From Neelides folsomi (lineage: Eukaryota; Arthropoda; Collembola; Neelipleona; Neelidae): a stretch of DNA of 64,000 nucleotides. Within the stretch, counting starts at the first letter, position 1. Each line of letters begins with the position of its first letter. Shown here one piece after another: positions 49,001 through 62,600 of this stretch. Under the pieces are notes generated by a model. It saw only the letters and a list, made by a program, of their open reading frames with translations. It was not told the DNA's origin and did no database searches. The position numbers and the translations under genes were made by a program. The DNA lies in contig JAQGBZ010000311.1 of assembly GCA_034687125.1 (NCBI GenBank), forward strand, positions 1 to 64,000. Reading direction: 5' to 3'.

Positions 49001-52000
49001 TTCACATGAACTTTGACTTATTCACCAATGGAATATTTATGAATGGATCACATGGAATTTTGTCTTGTTTCCCTAATTTCCTTACTGCCCGTTAAGCATA
49101 ACAATGAAGCTCAAGACTCGAATAATGAATGTTTACTGAGGGAAGTTAAGAATTACTTTCAGGGAATTGTAAACATGGAGAAAACGATACCAAGAATTGT
49201 GAAATGTGAGTAAAAGATAAATAACGATTGTTGTTCGAATATGCATGGCTTGATGATGTTATTTATGAGAAAGTCGTTAGTTAAATTCAGTAATTCAATT
49301 ACTTGGAATTTATGTAAATAAGAAATTGAGAATTGGCAAAACATTTATTGGCAAAATAAACATGATTAGAAAATAGCAAGTTTATTAGACATGTACTAAT
49401 GTCAATAGGGAAGGGTTAAAATTTAAGGACAAATTAGGGTTAGAATTCATTTAGGACATTCCTTTACATAAATAGCCAATTATCATATTAAAAAATAATT
49501 CTTAAATTAATTAAATGCCATTATAAATTAGATAAATTTTGAATACAGCAAGTTTTAATTGAGTACAGATAGTTTTAAAAATATAAAAATATTTAGCGCA
49601 TTCTAATTTAAATTGCCAAGATGAACTTTTGTACTTCTAAATTTCTAATAATGATTGACAAGAGAGGGGAAAGGGGGAATGTTAAAGTTTAAATTAACAA
49701 GTTTGGAATTAAATTATGAGCTGTCAGTCGTTGTAAAGTTTCATCCTTTTATTTACGACCAAAGATCACATGTCACCTGTCATGAAACCCATAAAGCTCA
49801 TAAAGTTAAGACCAAGTTAAAGCTCATATTGTGGAAATAATATTTAACAAAATCCTTCTTTAACATTTATAACTTCACATTCAAGATGAGCTCAACTGAT
49901 GAGCATAATTTACATCTACAGATACATACCATACATATTTCCATTTATAATATGGTACAGTATACCATCTCATATTTTTCTATGTATATAATAAGAGGTC
50001 TTATAGGTAAACTAATATTTTATAAAAACTTAAAGCTTACTATCAGTCTCATGTAGAATTTAAACTTTATGTTTAAACTAATCTACAATATTCCATACTT
50101 ATTAGAATGTCTATTACTCCTATTACTGGATACATAAATGTATAGTTTTATACATATTAAAATGTAGAAGTATTAGTATGTAGTATGTATTATATCTTCC
50201 TTTATAATTCCACACTTTATCTTCCTATATTGAGCTTTATATAAACTATACATGTGGCATAGCAGTTTGAAAATTCAATATGAAAATGTTTAAGAGTGAT
50301 TGGATCTATGAATTATAACGTGGTTGAATTCAGCTCCTGTTCTTTGTCTGTTTGAGTAAAAAGTGGGAGTTGTCTGATCATTTGGGAGGCCTGAAGGAAG
50401 AAGCTGGCGAGAAGACAAATAGGCCGCTCACTTCCGAGCATCTCTCATAAAATAAATCAATGTGGATGGGAGTCGGAGAAGCCGTGTGAGATAAAACGGT
50501 AAGCCGCGAGTAATGAGATGTCCAATAGACAACTTCCCCAAACGGTCTCGCATTTCTTCAACGTCCTCCATTTACGTGGTTTTACGTGGAGCGAATGGGA
50601 ATTTCGACTCCCCTGGTCGACTCCAATTCAAGTGGCTCCATGAGCCACTTGAGACCAATTAACCTTTTACTACTTTGATTCCACATATAAATGATCAACT
50701 TCAATTTTAGACTCAATATAAATTCCCTATGACCAAAAGCGAGTAGTTAATATAGAGCATATAAATATTGTGATCGAGTTTAAACTAGTTTTGAACACAT
50801 TAATTCCCATGAGTTCCCTTAAAGTATAACGCCTTACTGTTAAACCATTGTTTGTTATAACAGTTATTAGAGTTATAAGCAGGATGTTGGTTATAAGGTC
50901 ATTTTAAAGGAAGAGATATAAGGTAAGATATATCAATAGGAGAAATGTGACAGTATTTAAGAAGGTTTTTTTAAATGACAAGGAATGTGGAGTTTATGTG
51001 AGTTGAGTTACAAAGGAGAGATTTTTTATTAAAACTTTTCCCAATTATTTTCTTAATCCTTGGAGCTAATGGGCAAAGGTGAGTTGAAATGAAAATTGAA
51101 TTGAAATTGAAAGTACGCGATTTGAAAGGGATTTCTTCTTTTTTGATTGTCATTTGATACAGAATGTTCTCAGTGAGTCGTGGAAATAATGACGGGGATC
51201 TGAGGAAGTTTCCTCGTCGCCACTTGACCAAATTCGATAATCGAATGAAAGTAAATTGCAGGACTTCACCACACACGGCCCCTTCACCTTCTCACGTTCT
51301 CCAATCATTTTCCCAACTTTGCCCTCAAACTCCTTCTGAATATGAATCACTCCATATATTATTTTATGCAGATAAAACTACACGCTTCTGATCAAGTGAG
51401 AATTTCCTTGTTTTACCTGAAACCCCCATTTGAAAATTTTTTCAAAGTATTTGTTAAGGAATTAACAAGAATGAAAAAATGAATGTAGGAGTTCAATTTC
51501 TATGTATTTTAGAATTTTAAGTCTAAGTTACATATACCATATTTTATTCATATCAATATATCATTGGTACAACAGAGAATCCTGAATATTTTTTATATAA
51601 ATCTGCTATTTTAAAATAAAAGTTAAAGTTAAGTTTTGACGTAAAGACTGTTGATGTTATCATGACACATGTCAAAAAGAGTTAACCTTGAATTATAAAT
51701 GCAAATGTCCTTATGCAAAACTGAACCATTGAATGGTGAATAAAGAATGAAGTGTAACGAGGGTAAAGGGCAGGATGCATTTTCCAAAGGAAAAGTTTTG
51801 AGGGCAAAAAATGGTAAAATGTTGCTCAGGTGTACGAAATGAAATTAAATCTCCAATGTCAGTCTGATAGTAGTATTTATGCATAAGGAGGCTCCACCGA
51901 TCTCCTACGCAAACACACACGCCCAGCAGAAAATATATGGGAAATGAAGACAAGAGGAAATCTCAAAAGACGACCCCACACGCTTTTTGTTCAATTTTTA

Positions 52001-54229
52001 CTCATTTTTTCGCTCAAAACTACACATGTAACCGACTTTCATTTCAAATTGATATGGCCCAATTTTTTAACTTTACACTCGTTTTCATATATGAAACAGA
52101 ATATGTATTAAATTCCTTTAGAATTAATTTCTATTTCAGATTTTGAATAGGAGGGACACGAAATAACTTTTAAAAATATTCGTTAAAATATGAAAAAGAT
52201 TAATTTATTTTATCAAATTCAACGGTGTTAACAATAAACCTTACATTTAGATTTAAAAAGGAAGGCTACTTCAATGAAATTCAATGCTTGAAGTTTAATG
52301 CTTTTTGATGGTTAATGTTGAATGCTTAATCCCTTTAATGACCGGGAGTTGACGAAACGATGAAATTTATCAAATGGCATTGATGGTGAAATGCAAAATA
52401 GAAGAAAATGGGAAAGTTCATCCGTCTTCTTTTAAACATCGCCATTAGGTTGGGAAATGAATGAATTTTATTAAAAGGACACAACTTGAGAACTTGAGAC
52501 TTCTTGAAAAACTCGCTGGGTGTGTAGAGAGAAATTGAAACTGAAAGGGCTCTTTATTTTGACCATTCAAGTTGGAATTTGGGTCACTGGCTTTTTTTAT
52601 TCCCTCACTTTAGTCACTTTGATTCAGACTTGACAATTGAAAAAAGAGCGTCTTGTTCGTTACTGTCATTCAGACCTGTCCATCAATTCTGCTTCATTCA
52701 ACCCATTGAGATTACGAAGGAAAAATGAACAACATGAGCCTCCTAATATTCTTATTTGGCTCTTGATGCACTTTGTATTATTCTACACAATATAAATAAA
52801 TATATCTCCTACGGGTGCGATTAAGTAAAAAGTCTATTTAGGAAATGAATTCATATCAAATGTTCAAATGTATATAAAAAGAATATGAAATCAATGGGAC
52901 TTGTTTATACATTAAAAGTGAAACTGACACAAAGAATTACGACGAATTGATTCCCATTGTAAAAACTGAATTGAAGTGAAATTCCCGATGTAATTTTGTG
53001 ATCCTTTATGACTCGACTTTCGATTTTTAATTCAGATCCGTATCTAAAATTGTTAATTGGATCGTAAAGATAATACGTGTACATTAAAGAGATTCGAGAT
53101 CTTAGGTTTCTTAAACTATTAAAAACAAAAGCGTTTTTCACGCATTGAAGTGCAAGTTCATGGTCTTGTACTTTAACATCATTTCTTTACATTAGATTGG
53201 GCGTTTGATACAATTTACACTTTGTAATAAGTAGATTGGAGCTTGTATGATGAGTCTAATCAAAATTAACTTAAACGTTTTTGTTACACATTACAATGAA
53301 CAAGAGAGGTAAATGAAATTAAATGGTTGATGATCATACGAAACATTTTCACTTCATCTACTTGAACGGATTTAATACGTAATTATTCAATTAAATCTTA
53401 ATTTCAATTAATTTAGTAAAAGTTTGTAAAAAATTTAAGTTAAATTGGTCATAAAAATGGAATGTAATGCAATTATGATGGTTAAGGTCAAGAACTCCCA
53501 AAGTTCATTCAACCGAATATACAACCTATTTTAAAATATTTACTCTAATTTTACGCATTCAAAATTCAAAAGAATAAGTTTTATTTTAATTGAATTTGAT
53601 TGGGAATTCCTATGAATAGTTCAACAAAATTAAATTAATTAATCATAATTAAATAAATATATTTGGCCATAAGTCATACAAGCCAAACATGTGTAAATTT
53701 CATTCTTGAAGGATTTCACTATATTTCTTTAATTTAAATCATTACAATTCCACTCAAGTTGTAAAGATCAAAGGGGAAAATCAAAGTTGTAAATTGAATA
53801 ATTAATAAAATCTTTCCGTCCACACCAACTTTTATTTTTCACTATTTAATTGTCCATTAAGATCTGTGGCGTGTGATTCACACAAGGTGGTTACATCATG
53901 GCCTGAGTGGACCAAACCCTAAAAAAGCATGTGGATAAATGAGGCCGACGTGTTTGGGCGACTCGGGCGGTGTTGGACTGTGTGGATGTGCTGATGAGTG
54001 TGGATGTGGCCTATTGAGCTTCTTAAACCCCTGTTTGTGGCTGAACAGGTCTTGAAGTAAAGTAGGCCTTCCACTTCCTCCCCAATGCAAGAGGAAACCC
54101 ACACTTTCACTCCACTCATCATTCCTCAGCAACCCGCCGGTTGGAAGACATCGTCTCTGCACGCTGTCAACAACGTTCCTTGTTCAACGCTGGCGCTTCA
54201 CTCACCCCCCGGATCCTAATTCTCATACG
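40531..54229. other. Gene-poor region, part 2
   Basis: About 13.7 kb without a supported gene on either strand. It holds the GA microsatellite at 42971-43031, a TA-rich patch at about 44815-44870, and several GC-intermediate blocks (42840-43110, 44440-44700, 44940-45240, 47160-47340, 50340-50660, 53890-54230). The last block directly precedes the first exon of the KDYS-repeat protein gene and is likely its promoter and leader. An isolated signal-peptide-like frame ending in a GTAAGT donor lies at 48618-48702 and is discussed as a finding. Confidence 0.4.
42971..43031. repeat. GA dinucleotide microsatellite
   Basis: About 30 AG units interrupted once by AC near 43001-43002. It produces spurious Arg-Glu or Ser-Leu frames on both strands. 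Confidence 0.95.
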
Positions 54230-57200
54230 ATGGAACGTCGGGGTTTCATCTTCTGCCTTGTAAGGAACCGTTTGCTTTTATTTCATTTTCCTTCAAATTT
54301 TCAACACAACCTGGAACTCAATGTCAGCTTCATTTCAGTAGACTTGAGATTTTAGTAAGACAAAATATTTCTACTTGAACAATACTTCCATCTTTTCCTT
54401 TTTCAAAAACTATAAAATAAGTAAATTAATTATAAATACTTTACTACACAATAAAATGTTTGAAAAAATATTAATAAGAACCATTGCTAGCTAATTTTAA
54501 AAGTAAACATTTTTAAAGAATCCGTATATTAGTTAGGAAATTCGCTTTTTAGAAGTAGTGTAGAGGTGTGAAGCTATTGTTTTTAATTTCAGTCATTAGT
54601 ATATCTTTAATAGAACATGTTTGAATATTGGATTTGGAATCTGAGAATTTTTAAAGCAAAATTAGTCATAAATGGATATATTAACAGATTGTTGTTCGAC
54701 TAGTTTAGTTTTTTTTTTGAATAATTTATTCAATAATTTAAAATCAATAGAGGGAAAATTAATGAATATTCATGTGAGGAATTGGAGCTGTTCTTAAGTG
54801 CAATTGCACATATATCAGTCTGTGGATCAATTGAATTACAAGAAAAGATAAAGAGCGGTAATCAGGTTAAACAACTTCAATCTCATTTGTAGAACTCGTT
54901 GTGAATTTTTTGATGAGTCAATGAGGATGCCATACGTGTTCTTCAAAGATGTCAAAGGAATATATTTCTTGATTCATGGCATCAATTCCTCAAAATCCCG
55001 CTTCACCAACTCTCCAATGAGTCGAATCCAAATGTCATTTTATGCCTCTTAACTTCATTTAACTATTTTTGCTCCGTCATTTCTCTCTTCCTCTTTCAGC
55101 CCTTTGTTGAAGCAAATGCAAAATGTGTCAAATTTGTCTCATAAAGACGAAACTCAACATGAGATAACTAATTGGAAGAACAAGAAAAATGATAAAGCAT
55201 TAACATGATGGAAACATGAGGAGTAATGAAGATGAGTTCAAAGGCATTGGGCCAATGGATGCAACACGATCACGGCCCTCATTGAAAGACAAGTTTAATT
55301 AATAATTTGACTTTTTTTATCATTGCAGATTATCATATTCATAAGTGGAACAATTGGATATAATGAAGGATCAGATTCAAGTAAGTGCATTTTGTTTGAT
55401 CAGAACTCGTTACAAGATCTAGATATGCAAATAGAAAAATATGATTTTTTAGATACAAAATCAGGATATTTTTTTCATAATTAAACATGGGTTTAAGATC
55501 GAGTTTTGTAAACAAATTATATTACTTTTTATTATTCATAGGTCTAATTTAAAAAAATCAAATTACCTTTACAAGTTCTCTAACTTGCAATTTATCATTT
55601 TTTTAATGATTTATTTTCAACATTAATTTTGCTTACAAGACTTGTATTTTAATTTATACTCGATTCACTAAAAATCCAAGCAAGAACTTAAACTTAATAA
55701 TGTATTGCATTACCTGGGAATCTAAAAAATAAATTTAAGAATGACTTTAATATAATGTTTGAAAATATTTAGAATCGGAGTCTAGTGGGGTGAGATCACC
55801 GAGGAGTCTCGCGAGCATCGCTCGACTTCTCCTTGGAGGTACTTACTTATCAGTTGGATTAGGTACAGTACACACAGTAAATTATTTTGGATCTTCTGCC
55901 TTCAGCTTCCCCTGCCTCCGATCGATCCTCTTCAATTATGAATAAACAAAACTCCCCTCCGAAAACACACCCACCGTTACACGACCCAAAAGATGCACAT
56001 TTACACGTTCCAAACTCACGTTGTTTCCCACGACCCAAACAAACTCAATCTCACTTTCATACAAATTCACTCGCCTGAACTTTGCATTCAACTTTCCATT
56101 TGCATTGGACAGAAGAAACAGATGAGAAGCAATTAAAATATTCTCACAGCTTCATCTTATAACTCCTATCTATTTCCCTACTTAAGTCCCAAATTCCCAC
56201 AACTGTCACCTGTCATTATTAACGACCAAATTATCCCCCTTTACAAAAACAACCCTCGAGCTTCAAATCTCATTACTTTTCCTATTTTCTTTAAAAATGA
56301 ATAGATAATATACGAATTTCCAATTATTTTTTAAATCAAAAGATCACACGCTTGAGTTATGTTACTATTAAATAAGATGATGGAAAATTTAGTAAAAGAA
56401 AATTAAAGAATATTGGAAAACTATTCAAAATAAAGCAAATGAATAAAATGATAGAAAACCAGGAAATGATAGAAAAGGATAGAAAAAGATATACAATAAG
56501 GAAATGATAGAAAAATCAATCATGGATGTGTTATAATAGGAATTTAATTATGTCATTGATTTTTATTCAAGGGGATTAAAATGTTCCCAAGTTGTAAAGT
56601 AAAGTATCGTAATAAAAGTATAAAACTCCAACAAGGCTCATTAATGCTGTAAATATCACAGCCAGTCCAGAATGACAAGAATGACAAGTTGGGGTATTAA
56701 AGGAGATCTTTAGACACCCAACACGCTTTTCAACTCATCTCACAAAAGAGAAGTTTGACACAAAGGAGAGAGTCAGGTATTTACATTCCACCCATCCTTT
56801 TCCCATTCAACTCAATAGTGAAGAGAGAACGAACGAATTGTAGGGCACGTGGACACACCACACACAAACAACCACACTCTTCTCATGCTCTTTGCAAAAT
56901 ACAATGTTTTTCATATTTAAACCAATTAATACACTTTTAACACACATTAACACAACACCGATTTCATTATTTTCCTCCTTCTGAACATTTGGTAATGAAT
57001 AGGAAATGTCCCTGCAAATCATCCGCTCGTCAAATACCCAGAATCGGGATCAAAAACCGCTGCATCTGCAAACACAAATGTGATTGCGGCCGTTCCAGGG
57101 ATGAACAACAAAAGGCCGAACAGTCCGGGTAATTCACTTGGTCCGGGACCGATCCAAGGAGATCCGGGATCTCATCCCTTTGCTTCAACTTCCTCGCCAT

Positions 57201-59616
57201 CAACCACCATCCCAAGCGTCTGGGAGGAAAGCGGCAAATCCAACTCGTTCAACAATAATAATTACAACAATGGATACAACTCGCAAGGTTATAATATGAT
57301 ACCAACTTTAAACCTAGTTAAAATTAATGTACAATTTCCTAGTTCATAATCACTAAATCAAAATCAGGGAATATCTTTAAACTCATGGACGGTTCTGCAT
57401 TTAATTTTTACATTTAATTTAATAATTTTCTTTATTTAATTATTAACATTCAGGTTATATTGAAATTCAATATTGAGGCATTTTATTATAATTGATTTTA
57501 ATTTTATTTCGGTTGAAGGAATTGAATGAATTTAAATAAGTTTTAATTATTAATGTAATTAATAATAATAAGATGAGAAGAACTTATGTTTTTGTTATTC
57601 AATAGTGCAGGCTCGACCTCAGGAGGTCTATCCGAAGCCTCGTCTTCCGCTCAGCGCTCTCCAAGCCATCCTCACGATTCCTCAGCTCACGCCTACCATA
57701 CTCAGCAAAATTCTCCATCGGCTAGCGGAAACTCACAGTATTCCGGAAATTTCCCGTCCGGAGGAAGTTCCGCTCTACACCAGTCGTTCGGGGAAATCGG
57801 TGGACCGTACTCGGGCGACCGGCGGCTCTCGTCCTCAGCGTCGCAAGCCGCACCTGGGGCGAGTTACAACGGCCCTGGCCCAATTTATCCATCCGCTCAA
57901 GTCGGTTATGAGAAGTCGGGGCAAGGTGGGTGGGAAGAAGAAACCGCAGGTGGTCGTCGTCGACCAACACCAAATATTTACAATCCATCCCTCACAGGTC
58001 ATCACGGGTCACGCCATAAACTTATAGATCCCTCTTCATACTATTTCTCTCGCGATGCTCTTTTCTCGCCCACAGCCTTGAACTACCATCATCCTCAAGC
58101 GTCCCTCTACCCGGGTCATTCCCATGCCGAAGTTCATACACATTCATTTGCCCCGCCAACATTAGACGTCTCTTATCACCATACAGCCAAAGACGCCTCT
58201 GGGTTTTCTCCCTATGACCTCAGTAGCATCTATTCCCCGGGTTCGCACCCCTATGCTGCATCTCAATATGTAGCCGTGCCAAAAGGATCTTCTTATTACC
58301 GCCCACACACGCACGCTCCCCACGCACATCACTCCCATTCAACACACGCACAATATTCCCCTTCTTATTCTTCCTACAAACCCGGAACTTACATTGCCCA
58401 ATCCGCCCGCCCCTACGAACCAAAATCTCATCATTTGCCCAAGCAAAGCCCAACTTATCAATCTGTCAAATCTCCAAATAGCGTCAAGCCAAGTTACTCC
58501 AAAACCAAAGACTATTTGAGCAAAGATTATTCAAAGGATTATTCTAAAGATTATTCCAAAGACTACCCCAAAGATTATTCAAAAGATTATTCAAAAGATT
58601 ATTTATCCAGCGGGTCAAAAGGTCATTCATACCGAGGAAAAGATGATGATCATCACCACCACCATCATGACCACGAAGACGATTACAAACGTCGTCCAGA
58701 AACCAAACCATACAAACCCTCTCATGATCGATACAAGGACAACAAATCTGGTTACATTAAGGGAAGCTATACAGGACCTACCAAATCCTCCTATCACAAA
58801 TCAACTCAAAAGGAGTCTCTTTATCTCCCGCCGTATCAAGGCCCCTCAAGCACGACCGATTCCTATTCAAAAGACTACAGACGAGATCGGGACCGAGACG
58901 GAGATAGAGATTCTCCTAGGGATTCTCCTTACTCCAAGGATTCATATTCCAAAGATTCATACTCGAAAGATTATTCCTCAAGGCCTAAAACCGATTATCG
59001 GTCCCGTCCAAAACCCTCGGGTTTGAGTGGTAAAGTTGAATACAGTGGGAAATACGAGTCTCCCAGGGATCACCATCACCATCATGACGATCACCACCAT
59101 GAGGAAGATAGGGACAGGCACGACCATGGACATGATGAAGAATACAAAACATCCGCTACTCAACATTATAAATCAAGAAGGCCTGAAAAAGAACGAAGTC
59201 GGAGTGAGACCAGATACGAGGATAGGAATAAATACAAGCCAGCTCCGGTCATTTACAATCCCCCACGGAAACCCGAGGATTTCGAAACTGAAGAAGAGGG
59301 CCTGAAGAAATATGCCGAAGCGAAAACGAAATTAGAGCGAGAGGAAGAAGATCGTTATCGATATTCAACACTCCCACGAGCCCACACTCGGGTCACGACC
59401 TCAACCACGATGAATTCCTCATCAGAGGAAGATATTGATAAAAGGAGAGGCGGAAGGACGGCGAAAGGTCAAGCAATTCCAATGGCCAAAGTTGAGTCTT
59501 CTTATTTACCTAAATCAGCTCCCAAAGCTTCCCCAATGACTGGGAATAGATACTACAGAGATGTTCCTGCCCTTGTTCCAGCCCTTACACTTTTCTCAGC
59601 CTCTTACACCTACTAA
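54230..59616 (+). CDS. Secreted low-complexity protein with KDYS repeats and His clusters, 5 exons, 812 aa
   Basis: Exons: 54230-54259, 55329-55380, 55773-55838, 57003-57287 and 57611-59616. All introns are GT-AG and phases (0, 1, 1, 1) close to 2439 nt. Exons 1 and 2 together encode a signal peptide (MERRGFIFCL joined to IIIFISGTIG); neither half is recognisable alone. Next is KSESSGVRSPRSLASIARLL, then a Pro/Gly/Asn/Ser-rich part. The 2-kb last exon is rich in Ser, Tyr, His, Lys and Pro. Eight KDY[SPL] tetrapeptides run in tandem (58507-58605), and a second SKD-rich patch occurs at about 58860-58980. His clusters lie at about 58644 (HHHHHHDHEDD) and 59068 (DHHHHHDDHHHEED), with HTHAPHAHHSHSTHAQ earlier. 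The C terminus is RYYRDVPALVPALTLFSASY. No globular domain is visible; probably disordered, extracellular and possibly a structural, adhesive or metal-binding matrix protein. Family unknown. The acceptor at 57610 rather than 57605 is chosen because only it keeps frame. Confidence 0.82.
58507..58605 (+). repeat. Tandem 12-bp repeat encoding KDYS units
   Basis: Eight degenerate copies of AAR-GAY-TAY-TCN within the last exon of the secreted protein gene; the fourth codon varies (TCN, CCC, TTG or TTA). Synonymous differences between units show the array is not a very recent slippage product. Confidence 0.85.
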
Positions 59617-62600
59617 AATTAAGTATTTAATTATTTAGCCATAATTAAGTATTTAAATATTTTAATTTATTTCTTTTGTAAATTCCATCTCTGAGGTGAG
59701 AATTGTTTCTGCAATGCACAACATGCTCAGTTTTTATACACACTTCATGTATAATTAAAGGAGTAGACTTTTTATTTTAAATGTGTTGAAATGGAGGAGA
59801 TTCGGCTCGAGAGGGAAAAATGGTTTTAATTTATTAAAGGGATTCTCATTGAGCTACTTAAACCACAGCGAGTCCATTCATCATCTCGTTGTTGTGGTGC
59901 GGGGGATTAAAGAGAACTTTAAGGAAAACTTTAAGGAGAGAACTTGAGCGGAGATGACACACTGTAACCATTTAATTCCTCATTTTTCTTTCTAAATCTT
60001 CCCTAAGGGGGTTTCTTACATAAATTAAATCCTTCAATGGTCTTCAAGGCGAGATAAAAATGCGTCGGAGATTTATAAGTATAATATATATCCAAAGTGC
60101 AAACCCGTTATTTAATCCAAATTTTTATAACTTGATAATTACCTTTAAACTGTTAATTAGTTGTTGGTACTTAACATGATTAGAATTAAAGCAGCATTAA
60201 ATACTCAACATGGAATAATTAACATTTTCGAACGTTAAACGTTCAATTGTTATAAAAAATTTAAAATACTCAAAAAATTTAATTTTTTATTAAATAAACT
60301 CTTTTTTAACATTGTTGATATTTTTAAGGACATGAGTGAAATTTTAAATATGACGAAGTATTTTTGTACACATCAAGTGCGAGTGATATTAAAGTTATAA
60401 TTAATTACAGTTAAATGTTAAATTTAAACCATTTGGACATATCTGAAAATTCGTTGTTAATCTATTATTATATTATAATCATTTCCACTATTTAAGCACG
60501 TCATGACTGAAATTTGTAAAATTGTCATTTAAATATGAGTCATCTCGTACACAAAGATAATTAAGGTTGTCGTGTGCATATTACCTACTACTTTGATAAT
60601 AATAATAAAAAAAGTAGTAAATCTATATGGGTCTTATGTTACTAAAAAGGATGTTTGAATAAAAAGAACCGCGTACAATCGTAATAAGAAAAAAACATTT
60701 TTTCCAATTTCATTTTCCCATTGTTGAGCCGTGAATTGGTTAAATAGACGTTAACAAGTTCGGCGGCTGTGAAAAAAAACAGAAAAATAAAAAATACATA
60801 TCCGAGTTGGCAGAACATAAACAAGTTAGCAGAGAACACTAGCCAAGTTGGAAAAGTAGGGAGCCACGTTAGAAACTGCGTTAATTGAGGTAAAAGTGTA
60901 TCACCTGTATCAGGTGTTTGCGGTGCCTGGGGAAGCTGAGATTAAAAGTCGTCTGGTGAGTTGAAAATACGAGTTTTATCATCATTTTACACACAGGAAT
61001 TTACACCAACGGAATTCTCATAAAGAATCCTCATAAGGATTTATGTACAAGAACAAGGTCATGTGCACACACAACAATTGTTCTTTTAAATTGAGGACAA
61101 ATCGGCGACTCTTTTCATCCCGTCTCATCCCCTATACATTCCCTATATATATTTTATTTCATATCATTTGATGTATCTATACATGCAGCCACGTTCAAAG
61201 TTCTCTACATGAATTCACCATAAACCCAAATGAATGCTCAAATGCTGATCTGATACATATGAGATCGTAAGATTTAGCGAATATGAATATGGGCTGAATT
61301 GGAGTATGAGTTTGTTATTTTGCCAGGTATGAAAAAACGTCATTGTAATTTCATTCAAAATGAGTGAAAATGTAATTGTTCCTTCGCTTTCATCCTCCGC
61401 AAATTCCTCATTGTTCCAAATTCTCATCCGCTCTTGAAAAAAATGAGAACTTTGGAGGTTTCATTATAAGCAAGTATTTGATGGTTTTATCTTGGTTTTA
61501 ACTTACTTTAAATGAGAATATGATTTGCCAAGTAATGTCACTAATTGTGAGTTGAGATGTTAGTGTGAGATTTACCATTGTTAGATGTATGTTTTATATG
61601 GTGGAATGAAGACAAAGGGTTTTCAACCATCAAGTTCTTTATTATCTTTATTTTATAAGGAATTAACCCAGTTCACATCATCCTCATTTGTCAATTAGTA
61701 GATTTTATGTAATTAATTAAAAACAGTTCGTTGGAACTTCAACGAAACACACTGAGATTTAAAAGAGACTTTTTTAAACATGTACGACCTTCCAAATCTC
61801 TTTTTTTTCAATTACAGTACTTTTCTGTATTTATGTCGCTGCCAGCAGAAATGCCATTTCTTTCCCATTAAAACCACAAGAATCACAAGATCTTTTTCTC
61901 TTCATTAGTACATTTAATCGAAGCTAAATTGAATAGAATCATTTACAATTATATTAATCCAAGATCTTAAGTCAACGGCGGAGATTTTCAAATTCGGTGG
62001 AATTAGCAATTAGGTAATTAATCAACATTTAGATTATTAATTAACAAACAAAAATGAATTTAAATTTAATTGTGTAAGTGATATGTAATTTATTTGTGTT
62101 AGAGGTACACAGATAGGTCAATCGTTGTTTTCTACTAATTTGCCTATGATTTAAACAATAGTTATAGTTAGTATTATCATCACTTGGATCTGATATGTAT
62201 AATTTTCCTTTATTCCTATGATTTGTCACAACTATATATATAGGCAATATATGCTCTCTCCAATAGGTGTATGTCAAATACACGTACAAGTATATTTAGT
62301 TATATTTTGACTATTTTATATATAATTTTCTCATATTTCATATTGGGCTGATTTGTCTACCATTTAACTTTACATTTGAGACGTGGAGGTTTTCCACGAA
62401 AATACGAGACCGTGTAATGTTCAACATTTAATATACATTTAATTTGTACAACAAAGAATACGATTCCCAATTAGAGTCCTCTTAGCCTCAATTCCACGGT
62501 TATTTAATTCTACTAACCTTACATTTTATCCATTTATTAATATTATTTATGTATTAGAAGATAGGATTTATCCTCAATGCTACTTGGAGGAGATGACTAC

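Noticed and set aside
53896..54162. Minus-strand frames rich in His and Pro just upstream of the KDYS gene
   Set aside because: They lie in the likely promoter or leader region, have no splice support, and overlap each other in different frames.
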